Below, one piece after another: positions 9,089 through 16,895 of a stretch of 64,000 nt of DNA. The notes below the pieces were generated by a model. The model was not told the DNA's origin, did not search any database, and worked only from the letters and a program-made list of their open reading frames with translations. The translations under genes were made by a program, and so were the position numbers. This stretch comes from Trichococcus alkaliphilus (GTDB lineage Bacteria; Bacillota; Bacilli; Lactobacillales; Aerococcaceae). Location: NCBI RefSeq assembly GCF_003008695.1, contig NZ_PXZT01000004.1, positions 1-64,000 of the forward strand, written 5' to 3'. Positions within the stretch are counted from its first letter, which is position 1. The number at the start of each line of letters is the position of its first letter.

Positions 9089-9385
9089 ATGGAAGAGCTG
9101 AAAGCCAGAATAGAGCTATTGAAGGAACAGGACCCGGTCAAAATGCAGGACCTGGAAAGGAAATTCGGCTTGCTGAAGTTCGAGCTGCAGGAAGCGAAGA
9201 AAGCAGTGGAGCAGCAGGAAATCACCTTGGCGGATGTGAAAGGCGAATGGATCAAAGACAATTCGGAGGAGAATCTCGCCGTCATGCGCGAGGAAGAACA
9301 GAACCTGAAGATTGCCAGATTGAACTACAACTCTGCAGTGGAGAAAATGGACATCATGAAGGCCGTCGTTTTTATGCTTTCCTGA
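9089..9385 (+). CDS. Small coiled-coil protein of unknown function
   Basis: A 98-residue, highly charged protein predicted by eye to be almost wholly alpha-helical. It has heptad-like spacing of Leu/Ile through most of its length and no membrane segment or cysteine. I do not recognise a family. A TTG at 9071 would extend the frame, but GGAGG at 9073-9077 makes the ATG at 9089 the better start. It follows the DJ-1/PfpI gene closely and ends before a strong terminator, so the two probably form one transcript. Codon use resembles neighbouring genes, which supports it being real. Confidence 0.65.
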   Translation: MEELKARIELLKEQDPVKMQDLERKFGLLKFELQEAKKAVEQQEITLADVKGEWIKDNSEENLAVMREEEQNLKIARLNYNSAVEKMDIMKAVVFMLS

Positions 9386-9417
9386 CAAGGTAAACTTTTT
9401 AATATAAGATATCGTTC

Positions 9418-9475
9418 ATAACGAAAAAGACCGGCAGGGACATTTTAAAGGGTCCCTTACCGGTCTTTTTCGTTA
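9418..9475. terminator. Bidirectional terminator between 9089-9385 and yitT
   Basis: Long inverted repeat: the arms include AAAAAGACCGG / CCGGTCTTTTT with an inner AGGGAC / GTCCCT, extended outward by ATAACG / CGTTAT. T-runs occur on both strands, between convergent genes. Confidence 0.93.
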
Positions 9476-9491
9476 TGCAGTTTTTTTGTGA

Positions 9492-10370
9492 TCATTCCGA
9501 CTGCTCGTTGATTTTTTGTTGATAGTGCTCATCCGAAATCAAATAAGAGAATCCTTCGCCGATGACGCTTTGGGCTTCGCTGATTGTGAAGAAAGCCTTC
9601 GGATCGATGGCCGTCACAATCCGGTTTAGCGGCATCAATTGCTGTCTGTTGACGACAATCAAAATCACCTTCTTCTGGCTTTTGGAGTAATAGCCTTCGC
9701 CTTCCAAAAAGGTCATTCCGCGGCCGATTTTTTTATCGATTGCCTCAGCGATTTCCTGATGCCGTTCTGAGATGATCAGGACTTGTTTCTTCGGATTGAA
9801 CCCTTCCAGGATGAAATCCAGCACTTTCGTTTGCACATAGAGATGCACGACAGTCAAAACGACATTTTCCAGCCCGATGACGAAGATGGAAGGTCCGACG
9901 ACGAATAGGTCCAATACGACCAGTGCGATACTAGTGCTCCAGCCGAGATATTTATTGAAAATCAAGGCGATGATATCGGTCCCGGCCGTGGAACCGCCTG
10001 CCTGCATCACGAGGCCCAAGCCTGTACCGACCAAAAATCCGGAGCAAAGCGGTGCCAGAATGATTGTTTCCATCGGATAGCGCCAAGCCGCCGTCAGATA
10101 GAGAAACACTGACATCAACAGTGTAGCCAAAAGCGTCAGCCTCATGGTCGATTTTTCCAAAAAGCGGAATCCGATGACCAGTATGATGGCGTTCAAAACG
10201 AAACTCGTTATGGCTACCGGGACATCCATGGTATAGAAGGCCAACAAACTAAGGCCGGTGACGCCGCCTTCACCAAGATGGTTCGCAACGGAAAACATAT
10301 TGATGCCCACCGCGAACAGAAATGTTCCGATCGCAATCAGAAGAATCGAACCAGCAACGTTTTTTTTCAA
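9492..10370 (-). CDS. YitT family membrane protein (DUF161/DUF2179)
   Basis: Polytopic membrane protein of the YitT family. Five or so hydrophobic segments occupy the first 190 residues, with the family signatures 'GVTGLSLL' and 'GGSTAGTDIIA'; a soluble C-terminal DUF2179 domain follows (from about 'QVLIISERHQEIA'). The function is not established for this subfamily. The longest frame begins at a GTG at 10415 without a ribosome-binding site. A TTG at 10370 is preceded by AGAGAGGTG at good spacing and gives 'LKKNVAGSILLIAIG', so I place the start there (292 residues). It is a single gene, convergent with 9089-9385 and divergent from the comG operon. Confidence 0.88.
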   Translation of the reverse strand: MKKNVAGSILLIAIGTFLFAVGINMFSVANHLGEGGVTGLSLLAFYTMDVPVAITSFVLNAIILVIGFRFLEKSTMRLTLLATLLMSVFLYLTAAWRYPMETIILAPLCSGFLVGTGLGLVMQAGGSTAGTDIIALIFNKYLGWSTSIALVVLDLFVVGPSIFVIGLENVVLTVVHLYVQTKVLDFILEGFNPKKQVLIISERHQEIAEAIDKKIGRGMTFLEGEGYYSKSQKKVILIVVNRQQLMPLNRIVTAIDPKAFFTISEAQSVIGEGFSYLISDEHYQQKINEQSE

Positions 10371-10539
10371 AAAGTTCACCTCTCTTGTACTTGAGTGATC
10401 CCGCATATTTTTCACGTGTGAGACCGCTATTTATGCCAATATAACATATTTTTAACTAAGTTTCTCGTCGGATAAAGAGCGGACGCGAGGATATTGCAGA
10501 AGCTATAAGTGACGGCAAAATAGAAATGAGGTGATGAAT

Positions 10540-11583
10540 ATGGAAGAAAAAGCAGAGAGCCTGTTGGCCGATGCGATGCGGTTGGGTGTTTCCGACATCC
10601 ATCTGCTCCCTTATGAAGACCACTATGAACTCTTTTTCCGCGTGAGTACCGGATTGTCGAAAGTATCGGTGTATTCTATCGAAAAGGGTGAACGACTGAT
10701 TTCCTATTTTAAATTTCTTTCGAACATGAATGTAGGCGAAAGGCGGAAACCGCAATCCGGTGCTGTCAGGTACCGGCTGAACGGAAAAAAAATTGAACTG
10801 AGGCTGTCAACCATCGCAAATTTCCGCTACCAAGAGTCGCTTGTCATCCGCATGCTGTACGCCAATCCGGGTTCTGAGCCGGGTTTGCACGCTTTTTTCC
10901 CGGCCCAGGAGGCGGAGTTGCTCGAACTGTTGGACCACAAGAGCGGGCTGGTGCTGTTTTCTGGACCTACCGGCTCCGGCAAAACGACCACCATCTATCA
11001 TCTGCTGCGCAGGAAATACGCCGATGAACCGCTGCAGATCATTACGATGGAGGACCCGGTCGAAATTGAGGAGCCGCTGTTTCTGCAGGCTGAAGTGAAT
11101 GAAGCGGCGGGCATCACGTACGATCTGCTCATCCGCCAGTGTCTGCGCCATCATCCGGACATCCTCGTCATAGGCGAAATCCGGGATGAGGAAACAGCCA
11201 AAATGGTAGTGAGAAGCGCATTGACGGGGCACTTGGTGATCGCAACGATCCATGCCAAAGAGTCGTTCGGGGTATTGGAAAGGCTGCGGGAACTGACGAT
11301 TTCTTCCGAACAAATGAAGCAGACGCTGCTCGCTGTCGTCTCCCAACGTCTGATCGCAAAATATTGTCCGCTGTGCTCCGGTAAGTGCACGATTCACTGT
11401 TCCCACTATCAGGTAAACGAAAAGTCGGCTGCCATCTACGAAATATTGGCAGGCAAGGAACTGCAGGATCATCTGCAGAACAAGGAGGACAGAAAGCGGT
11501 TTGTCACTCTGAATGATAAATTGCGAAAAGCCTATGCATGTGGATACATTACGGAAAAAAATTACCTGGAGAATCTCGTCTGA
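10540..11583 (+). CDS. comGA: ComGA, competence type IV pilus assembly ATPase
   Basis: Cytoplasmic secretion ATPase of the GspE/PilB family that powers assembly of the competence pseudopilus used in DNA uptake. It has Walker A 'SGPTGSGKT' (142-150), the Asp box 'TMEDPVEIEE', Walker B 'HPDILVIGEIRDEET' and the His box 'HLVIATIHAKES'. A short Cys cluster ('CPLCSGKCTIHC') near the C-terminus resembles the tetracysteine zinc site of the family. At 347 residues it is the usual compact ComGA. ATG at 10540 is chosen over GTG at 10531 because AGGTG lies just upstream. It is the first gene of a seven-gene operon. I could not find a clear ComK or sigma-X/ComX box upstream. Confidence 0.96.
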   Translation: MEEKAESLLADAMRLGVSDIHLLPYEDHYELFFRVSTGLSKVSVYSIEKGERLISYFKFLSNMNVGERRKPQSGAVRYRLNGKKIELRLSTIANFRYQESLVIRMLYANPGSEPGLHAFFPAQEAELLELLDHKSGLVLFSGPTGSGKTTTIYHLLRRKYADEPLQIITMEDPVEIEEPLFLQAEVNEAAGITYDLLIRQCLRHHPDILVIGEIRDEETAKMVVRSALTGHLVIATIHAKESFGVLERLRELTISSEQMKQTLLAVVSQRLIAKYCPLCSGKCTIHCSHYQVNEKSAAIYEILAGKELQDHLQNKEDRKRFVTLNDKLRKAYACGYITEKNYLENLV

Positions 11584-12607
11584 AAAACGTTGGCAGGCAA
11601 AAGAGCAGGCATATTTTCTGAGGCGCTTGGGCGAATTGCTGAAGGAAGGTTTTTCGTTATCCGAAGGACTCGCCTTTCTGAAGATGATGCAGCCGAAGCG
11701 CGTGGACGATATCCAGCGTATGCTGGCCAAACTGGAATCAGGCATCAATCTTGCTGATGCATTGGCTGGATGCGGCTTTTCGGAGCAAGTCGTATCGCAG
11801 TTGCGGCTATCCTTCCTTCACGGAAAATTGACGGAAACTTTGCTGTTTTGCTCAGACTTCCTGACGGAAAAGGACAAACAGCTGCATAAGCTCAGAAAAG
11901 TCTTGATCTATCCGTTGTTTTTGCTGGTGTTCGCGAATGTGATGCTGATTGCGATCAGGCAGGTCCTGCTTCCCAGTTTGGAAACGATGCTGGTGCCCTC
12001 GGAAGAAGGTTCCGGCGTGATGGTCCGAATCATCCTGAATTACCTGGAGAACCTGCCGCTCATCATTTTGGGCACTTTGGCATTAGGTGCCGATTTATTC
12101 CTGTTGGCAAAAAGTTATTTGAAAAAGAAGTCAGCTTTCCAAAAATCGTTGCTGTTCTGCAGGATTCCGCTCTTCAGCAAATGGGTCCAACTCTACTATT
12201 CCTTTTTTTTCTGCCGCGAATACGCCTATTTCTTCCGCAACGGCATGCAGTTGAACCAAATCGTTTCGCTGATGCGCGGCGATGAAGGGACTGCCTGGAT
12301 GAAGGAAATATCCGGATTGGTGGAGGAAGGGCTGATGCAGGGCGACAGCCTGACGACGATCATCAAACGTTATCCCATCTTCAAAGAGGAGATGGGCTGG
12401 ATCATCTATCACGGCGAGCTCACCAGCCAGTTGCCGATCAAGTTGAGCATGTACAGCGAAGATTGTTTCCGGCTGCTGATTGCGGACATCGAACAGAAAA
12501 TCGGCTGGCTTCAGCCTGCCTTGTTTCTCATGGTCGCTGTCATCGTGATGGCGATCTATCTTATATTGTTGATGCCGATGCTTAGTTCATTAGGAGGTAT
12601 GTATTAA
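11534..12607 (+). CDS. comGB: ComGB, competence type IV pilus assembly membrane protein
   Basis: Inner-membrane platform protein of the GspF/PilC family that anchors ComGA and the growing pseudopilus. The three expected hydrophobic segments are visible ('VLIYPLFLLVFANVMLIAI', one near residue 185, and one at the C-terminus 'FLMVAVIVMAIYLILLMPM'), with the two repeated T2SF domains between them. The start is uncertain: ATGs at 11513 and 11534 both lie inside comGA and lack a clear ribosome-binding site, while the family homology begins only around 'RWQAKEQAYFLRRLGE'. The true start may be a non-ATG codon near 11561. Translation is probably coupled to comGA. It ends in TAATG overlapping comGC. 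Confidence 0.9.
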   Translation: MHVDTLRKKITWRISSEKRWQAKEQAYFLRRLGELLKEGFSLSEGLAFLKMMQPKRVDDIQRMLAKLESGINLADALAGCGFSEQVVSQLRLSFLHGKLTETLLFCSDFLTEKDKQLHKLRKVLIYPLFLLVFANVMLIAIRQVLLPSLETMLVPSEEGSGVMVRIILNYLENLPLIILGTLALGADLFLLAKSYLKKKSAFQKSLLFCRIPLFSKWVQLYYSFFFCREYAYFFRNGMQLNQIVSLMRGDEGTAWMKEISGLVEEGLMQGDSLTTIIKRYPIFKEEMGWIIYHGELTSQLPIKLSMYSEDCFRLLIADIEQKIGWLQPALFLMVAVIVMAIYLILLMPMLSSLGGMY

Positions 12608-12942
12608 TGAAAACGATCAAAAAAACACTAAAAAATAAACAGGGTTTCACATTGATGGAAATGGTCCTTGTCCTGTTCATCATTTCGGTGCTGATGCTGA
12701 TGATCATCCCGAATGTGGCGAACACCAAGAAGAGCGTGGAGACCAAAGGGACGGATGCTTTGGCGGTTGTCGTGCAGACTCAAGCCAATATGTACGAACT
12801 GGATACGGGGACGGAAGCGGCGAGTTTCACTGTTTTGAATACGGCGGGGTACCTCAGTGATAAACAGGAGACCGAAGCAACCGCCAAATTGACGATAACC
12901 GCCGGAGAAGTGGCACCGATTGACCCTGTAGTCACGCCGTGA
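12607..12942 (+). CDS. comGC: ComGC, major competence pseudopilin
   Basis: Major pilin of the competence pseudopilus. The type IV prepilin signature 'QGFTLMEMVLVLFIISVL' contains the cleavage site (after Gly), the conserved Glu5 of the mature protein and the long hydrophobic helix. A prepilin peptidase (ComC) elsewhere in the genome would process it. The mature C-terminal domain is short, as usual for ComGC (111 residues total). Its ATG overlaps the comGB stop codon by one base, and AGGAGG lies about ten bases upstream. It ends in a Pro-rich 'PIDPVVTP' tail. Confidence 0.95.
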   Translation: MKTIKKTLKNKQGFTLMEMVLVLFIISVLMLMIIPNVANTKKSVETKGTDALAVVVQTQANMYELDTGTEAASFTVLNTAGYLSDKQETEATAKLTITAGEVAPIDPVVTP

Positions 12943-12956
12943 TGACGGACTGAGCG

Positions 12957-13400
12957 ATGCGCAAGAGCGGCTTCACTTTGTTTGAAAGCCTGTTGGTGCT
13001 GATGATCGCATCCATGATTTTGCTGCTGACCCCGCAATTGGAAACCGCAACGGATGAATTCGCGTTCAATCTGTTTTTGGACGATTTCCTGACGGAACTG
13101 CACACAGCTCAGAGTTATGCGGTCATCACCGGCAACGGCGTCAACTTGGACGTCGTGCGACCAATCGGCGCAACGCATTACGCTGTTTTTAAAGACGGTG
13201 CCGGATGGGACCGTTACATCAACCGCAAGTTGCTGTTGCCTGAAGGATCAAGAGTGATTCAAGGCTACACCGGATTCATCAAAGGGGGCAGCGGGTATCT
13301 GCAGCCGAACACGATCATCATGGAGACGGCCCGATATCGCTATACCATCACAATCCAATTGGGGAGCGGTCGTTATGAAGTCAACAAAGCTGAACGATAG
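12957..13400 (+). CDS. comGD: ComGD, minor competence pseudopilin
   Basis: Minor pseudopilin with the prepilin signature 'SGFTLFESLLVLMIASMI' at the very N-terminus, including the conserved Glu. The rest is a small beta-rich domain with no cysteine pair visible. Length 147 residues, typical of ComGD. It starts 14 bases after comGC and its 3' end overlaps comGE by 26 bases, so translation is likely coupled. It should be processed by the same prepilin peptidase as ComGC. Confidence 0.9.
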   Translation: MRKSGFTLFESLLVLMIASMILLLTPQLETATDEFAFNLFLDDFLTELHTAQSYAVITGNGVNLDVVRPIGATHYAVFKDGAGWDRYINRKLLLPEGSRVIQGYTGFIKGGSGYLQPNTIIMETARYRYTITIQLGSGRYEVNKAER

Positions 13401-13716
13401 CAGCGGTTATATGCTTTTCGAAAGTCTGATCGCTTTGGCCATGGTCAGCATCTCGCTCTATGTGCTGCTTCCGCATTCCGTTCAATTTTTCACGACATTA
13501 AAAGCGGCGGGAGCGGAAGTTGCCTACTGGCGGGTCGCGCAGGACCAGATGCAGGTCATCGCCAAGGGAGGCAACCCAATCGGAAGTCAGGCTTCCGGAG
13601 GGCTGCTGTTCACCACTACTTGGAATCCGGAAACCGCACAACTTATAGTGAGCGGTGGTGATGGGACAGAAAGGGTGAAGGTGCGTGCCGACGAAATCCA
13701 AGCGGGAAGTCCATAA
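13375..13716 (+). CDS. comGE: ComGE-like minor pseudopilin
   Basis: Short (113-residue) membrane-anchored protein in the comGE position. The N-terminus 'SSGYMLFESLIALAMVSISL' is a degenerate prepilin signature: Gly-Tyr-Met-Leu-Phe-Glu keeps the Gly and Glu but lacks the usual Phe-Thr-Leu. Family identity rests on the operon position and this signature rather than on overall similarity. It overlaps comGD by 26 bases and comGF by 32. It would be part of the minor-pilin tip complex. Confidence 0.82.
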   Translation: MKSTKLNDSSGYMLFESLIALAMVSISLYVLLPHSVQFFTTLKAAGAEVAYWRVAQDQMQVIAKGGNPIGSQASGGLLFTTTWNPETAQLIVSGGDGTERVKVRADEIQAGSP

Positions 13717-14152
13717 ACAATCGCAAGCCGGCTTCACTTTGTTGGAAGCGGCGTTTGCACTGACTGTCAATACGATGGTGCTTCTGCTGATGATGGGAGG
13801 CATGGAGGTGATTCGCACTGCGAATATCCAGCTGGAGAAGACCCAGGATGCGGAATGGCATCTTTTCCTGATCCAACTCGAGCATGAGTTGGAGGACGAG
13901 TTGTTGGTGCAAAAGACAAGCACGACCATCCGCACCAAATCACAAAATCCGGCCGATACCGCTGTGTATACCTATGAATTCCGTATCAATAAAGTACTCC
14001 GTTACAAAAACGGGACCGGCTATCATCCGATGCTGTTGCATGTCAAAGCGCTGAAATACGAGGTGACCAATGAAGGGATTTCTGTCCAGGCTACGCTTTC
14101 GGACGACCAGGCGCGCAGAGCGCATCTCATCCTGCCGAAGGCACCCATTTAA
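13685..14152 (+). CDS. comGF: ComGF, minor competence pseudopilin
   Basis: Minor pseudopilin of 155 residues. It has the signature 'AGFTLLEAAFALTVNTMV' after a basic leader of about 15 residues and a C-terminal domain matching the ComGF layout. The start codon is GTG at 13685, inside comGE, with GAAGG a short distance upstream. Its end overlaps the comGG open frame. Role inferred: tip complex of the DNA-uptake pseudopilus. Confidence 0.88.
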   Translation: MPTKSKREVHKQSQAGFTLLEAAFALTVNTMVLLLMMGGMEVIRTANIQLEKTQDAEWHLFLIQLEHELEDELLVQKTSTTIRTKSQNPADTAVYTYEFRINKVLRYKNGTGYHPMLLHVKALKYEVTNEGISVQATLSDDQARRAHLILPKAPI

Positions 14153-14507
14153 TAGTGATCGTTCACGGGGAAAGCGCGGCTCGATCTTGCCGATCACCAT
14201 TTTCTACTTGTTTCTTTCACAAATGATGCTTTTCGGAATCATAAGGGTTTATGAGAATCAGCTCTATCTGTACAGATTGACGGAAAACCACTACAAAGCG
14301 CAAACTTTGCTGGCCTATACGGACTACTGGCTGAAGGATCATAACAAAGCATCAACTCCGGAAAATCGAATCGTACCAGCTTCCCTGTCTTTCGAAGAAG
14401 GAATCGTGCACTGCGTGGCGGATGCGAGCGGCAAAATCACTGCCACCGTGACCCTGCAGAATGCCTACAGCGAGACGCTGGTATTGGAAATCCTGTCTCC
14501 CGAGTGA
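14070..14507 (+). CDS. comGG: ComGG-like protein, last gene of the comG operon
   Basis: Protein in the comGG position. A membrane segment ('GSILPITIFYLFLSQMMLFG') is followed by a soluble domain of about 90 residues, as in ComGG, which often lacks a full prepilin motif. The only ATG of the frame, at 14070, lies 83 bases inside comGF and would add an Arg-rich leader of about 36 residues that does not look like a pilin leader. No ATG or GTG occurs between it and the membrane segment; a TTG at about 14187 follows GGGGAAAG but would cut into the segment. The start is therefore unresolved. A strong terminator follows, closing the operon. Confidence 0.72.
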   Translation: MKGFLSRLRFRTTRRAERISSCRRHPFNSDRSRGKRGSILPITIFYLFLSQMMLFGIIRVYENQLYLYRLTENHYKAQTLLAYTDYWLKDHNKASTPENRIVPASLSFEEGIVHCVADASGKITATVTLQNAYSETLVLEILSPE

Positions 14508-14562
14508 TACGAAAAAGGCAAGGTCTTATAGAGAACGAGACTTGAGGTAAACAGTATAGAGA

Positions 14563-14610
14563 ACCGCACAAGTAACCCGATGAACTTCCGGGTTACTTGT
14601 GCGGTTTTTT
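14563..14610 (+). terminator. Rho-independent terminator of the comG operon
   Basis: ACCGCACAAGTAACCCG pairs perfectly with its complement across a short loop and is followed by six T. Confidence 0.93.
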
Positions 14611-14691
14611 GGTAGTTCATCGAATTTGGAATCGAATGCTGGCCCCAAAGCTCATATAGACGAATTCCCTCTATCTATGCGGGCTCTTTTT

Positions 14692-14725
14692 TGATATACT
14701 GGATAGGTATGTTTGTAAACAAACA
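14692..14725 (+). promoter_or_regulatory. Extended -10 promoter with dyad at the transcription start (peptidase-efp unit)
   Basis: TGATATACT at 14692-14700 is an extended -10 element. About ten bases later TGTTTGT-AA-ACAAACA (14710-14725) is a perfect 7-bp dyad with a 2-base centre, placed where a repressor would block transcription start. The regulator is unknown. Confidence 0.5.
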
Positions 14726-14755
14726 GGCTATTTTTTTTGGAAGGAAGTATGTGAA

Positions 14756-15817
14756 ATGAGTAGAGTCTCAAATTTGCAGGCTGCCATCAAAGCGAAGAAG
14801 ATGGATGCAATGCTGGTGACAAGTCAATATAACTTACGTTATGTTTCCAATTTTACGGGTACGACCGGTCTGGCGGTCATCACTCAAGAGGAAGCTTTTT
14901 TTGTGACCGACTTCCGTTATACCCAGCAAGCCGCTTCACAGGCGCAGGGGTTTCAGATTATTCAGAATAAAGGGCCAATATTCGATGAAGTGAAAAAGAT
15001 TGTGGAGGAAAAGGGACTTTCGTCTCTAGGCTTCGAAGACGCCATCATGTCTTTCCGCAGTGTCGAGGATTTGGAAGACCTGGTGACGTGTGATCTGCTT
15101 CCTGCTTCAGGCATCATCGAGGAATTGCGTGAAGTCAAAGATGAAGCGGAAATCCAGACTATCAGACGGGCTTGTGAAATTGCGGATGCCGGCTTTATGT
15201 TCATCCTTGAGCATATCCGTCCCGGGGTTTCGGAAATAGAGATTGCTAACCGTTTGGATTTCCACATGCGCGAATTGGGAGCGAGCGGTGTTTCCTTTGA
15301 AACGATTGTAGCCAGCGGCATCCGTTCCGCGATGCCGCATGGTGTGGCCAGTCCGAAGTTGATCGAAAAAGGCGACTTCGTGACGCTGGATTTCGGTTGT
15401 TATTACAATGGCTATGTTTCGGATATGACCCGCACGGTTTCAGTGGGCCAACCGCATGCAGAATTGAAGAAGATTTACGGGATTGTGCTGGCCGCCCAAT
15501 TGCGCGTGAATGCAACTGCAAAAGCTGGCATGACCGGCATCGAAGTCGACAGTGTCGCACGCGATTACATTACGGAACAAGGGTACGGAGATGCGTTCGG
15601 CCACTCCAATGGCCACGGAATCGGTTTGGAGATACATGAGGGACCGAATACATCGCAAAAAGCCGGAAAAGTGCTTGTCCCAGGAAATGTCATCACAAAT
15701 GAACCGGGCATCTATCTCGCTGGTCTTGGCGGCGTGCGGATTGAAGATGATCTTGTGATCAGGGATAACGGCAACGAGATTTTGACGCATTCTCCAAAAG
15801 AATTGATTATTTTATAA
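14756..15817 (+). CDS. M24 family Xaa-Pro aminopeptidase
   Basis: Cytoplasmic metallopeptidase that removes N-terminal residues preceding proline. The N-terminal creatinase-like domain (about 1-125) is followed by the pita-bread M24 domain with the metal ligands in 'DFGCYYNGYVSDMTRT' (two Asp), 'HSNGHGIGLEIHE' (His) and 'NEPGIYL' plus 'GGVRIEDDL' (two Glu). Length 353 matches the short YqhT/PepP-like peptidases. It lies directly upstream of efp, the arrangement seen in many Firmicutes. ATG follows GGAAGGAAG. A dyad overlaps its probable transcription start, so its expression may be controlled together with efp. Confidence 0.94.
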   Translation: MSRVSNLQAAIKAKKMDAMLVTSQYNLRYVSNFTGTTGLAVITQEEAFFVTDFRYTQQAASQAQGFQIIQNKGPIFDEVKKIVEEKGLSSLGFEDAIMSFRSVEDLEDLVTCDLLPASGIIEELREVKDEAEIQTIRRACEIADAGFMFILEHIRPGVSEIEIANRLDFHMRELGASGVSFETIVASGIRSAMPHGVASPKLIEKGDFVTLDFGCYYNGYVSDMTRTVSVGQPHAELKKIYGIVLAAQLRVNATAKAGMTGIEVDSVARDYITEQGYGDAFGHSNGHGIGLEIHEGPNTSQKAGKVLVPGNVITNEPGIYLAGLGGVRIEDDLVIRDNGNEILTHSPKELIIL

Positions 15818-15885
15818 AAAAATAGAATCCGAACTAAATTAATGGTAAACTTATTTCAAATGAGTTGCCACAGGAGGAATTATTA

Positions 15886-16443
15886 ATGATTTCAGTAAAT
15901 GATTTTAAGACAGGCCTGACGATCGAAATTGATGGAGGGTTATGGAAAGTTGTCGATTTCCAACACGTAAAGCCAGGTAAAGGTGCGGCTTTCGTCCGTT
16001 CAAAATTGAAGAATCTTCGCACAGGAGCTGTACAGGAAAAAACTTTCCGTGCGGGTGAAAAAGTCGGAAAAGCGCATATCGCGAACCGCAAAATGCAATT
16101 TCTGTACGAGAGTGCCGGTGCTTATGTCTTCATGGACACTGAAAACTATGAACAGATCGAATTGAATGCAGGCCAAATCGAATATGAATTGAACTATCTG
16201 AAAGAAAATATGGAAGTCAACATCCTGATGTATGAAACAGAAACAATCGGTGTCGATCTTCCGAACACAGTAATCCTGCGAGTGGAAGAAACTGAGCCAG
16301 GGATCAAGGGCGATACAGCTTCAGGCGGTTCAAAACCGGCTAAAATGGAGACTGGCTTGATGGTCAACGTACCATTCTTCGTGAATGCTGACGATATGCT
16401 TATCGTCAACACAACGGACGGTTCTTACGTATCCCGCGCATAA
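15886..16443 (+). CDS. efp: Elongation factor P
   Basis: EF-P binds between the P and E sites of ribosomes stalled on polyproline and stimulates peptide bond formation. The protein has the three-barrel EF-P layout: an N-terminal KOW-like domain with the functional loop '[10 protein letters not shown]' and two OB domains ending in 'DGSYVSRA'. The residue at the loop tip is Lys32, a potential modification site; the modifying enzyme is not in this window. The frame extends upstream to 15865, but the ATG at 15886 has AGGAGG at good spacing and gives the canonical 185-residue protein. Confidence 0.97.
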   Translation: MISVNDFKTGLTIEIDGGLWKVVDFQHVKPGKGAAFVRSKLKNLRTGAVQEKTFRAGEKVGKAHIANRKMQFLYESAGAYVFMDTENYEQIELNAGQIEYELNYLKENMEVNILMYETETIGVDLPNTVILRVEETEPGIKGDTASGGSKPAKMETGLMVNVPFFVNADDMLIVNTTDGSYVSRA

Positions 16444-16469
16444 TGTTTCCCAAGAAAGGAGAATGACAG

Positions 16470-16895
16470 ATGATGGAAGAAACAAACATTCCTTTAGCAA
16501 ACGGTCCGGCTCCACTGGGAGAGATTGAAATTGCTCCTGAAGTGATTGAAGTGATCGCGGGTATTGCAGCGAATGAAGTAGAAGGTGTTTATGCGATGCA
16601 AGGGTCTTTCAAGACCGGCGTCAATGAATTATTGGGACGCACTGCCCATAACAAAGGTGTACACTTGACAGTCGATGAAAATGGTTTGGCGGTTGATGTG
16701 TACTGTTACATTAAGTACGGGACTTCCGTACCGAAAGTCGCTTTGGATATGCAAGAAAAAGTGAAGGAACAAGTCCTTTACATGAGCAATCTCGAAGTGT
16801 CGCAAGTGAACGTCCATGTGGTTGGCCTTGTCGCACCGAAGTCCGAAGACAATGCCTATCTTGATTTGGATGCAGAATTGGGGGAGAATGCGTGA
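16470..16895 (+). CDS. Asp23/Gls24 family protein (YqhY-like)
   Basis: Member of the Asp23/Gls24 (DUF322) family, in the YqhY position between efp and nusB. The sequence shows the family core 'LGEIEIAPEVIEVIAGIAA' with 'GVYAM' and the later 'VDVYCYIKYG'. Members are soluble proteins linked to envelope stress; YqhY in Bacillus has been tied to the acetyl-CoA carboxylase operon, but that cannot be inferred here. The 141-residue length is standard, with an acidic C-terminus. It overlaps nusB by four bases (GTGA), so the two are translationally coupled. Confidence 0.92.
   Translation: MMEETNIPLANGPAPLGEIEIAPEVIEVIAGIAANEVEGVYAMQGSFKTGVNELLGRTAHNKGVHLTVDENGLAVDVYCYIKYGTSVPKVALDMQEKVKEQVLYMSNLEVSQVNVHVVGLVAPKSEDNAYLDLDAELGENA

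Noticed and set aside
10807-11748. 313-codon minus-strand open frame inside comGA/comGB
   Set aside because: Antisense to two competence genes with intact motifs; its low-quality, aromatic-rich translation matches nothing.
14710-14725. TGTTTGTAAACAAACA as a CcpA cre site or DnaA box
   Set aside because: It lacks the central CG of cre sites and does not match TTATNCACA; kept only as an unassigned dyad.
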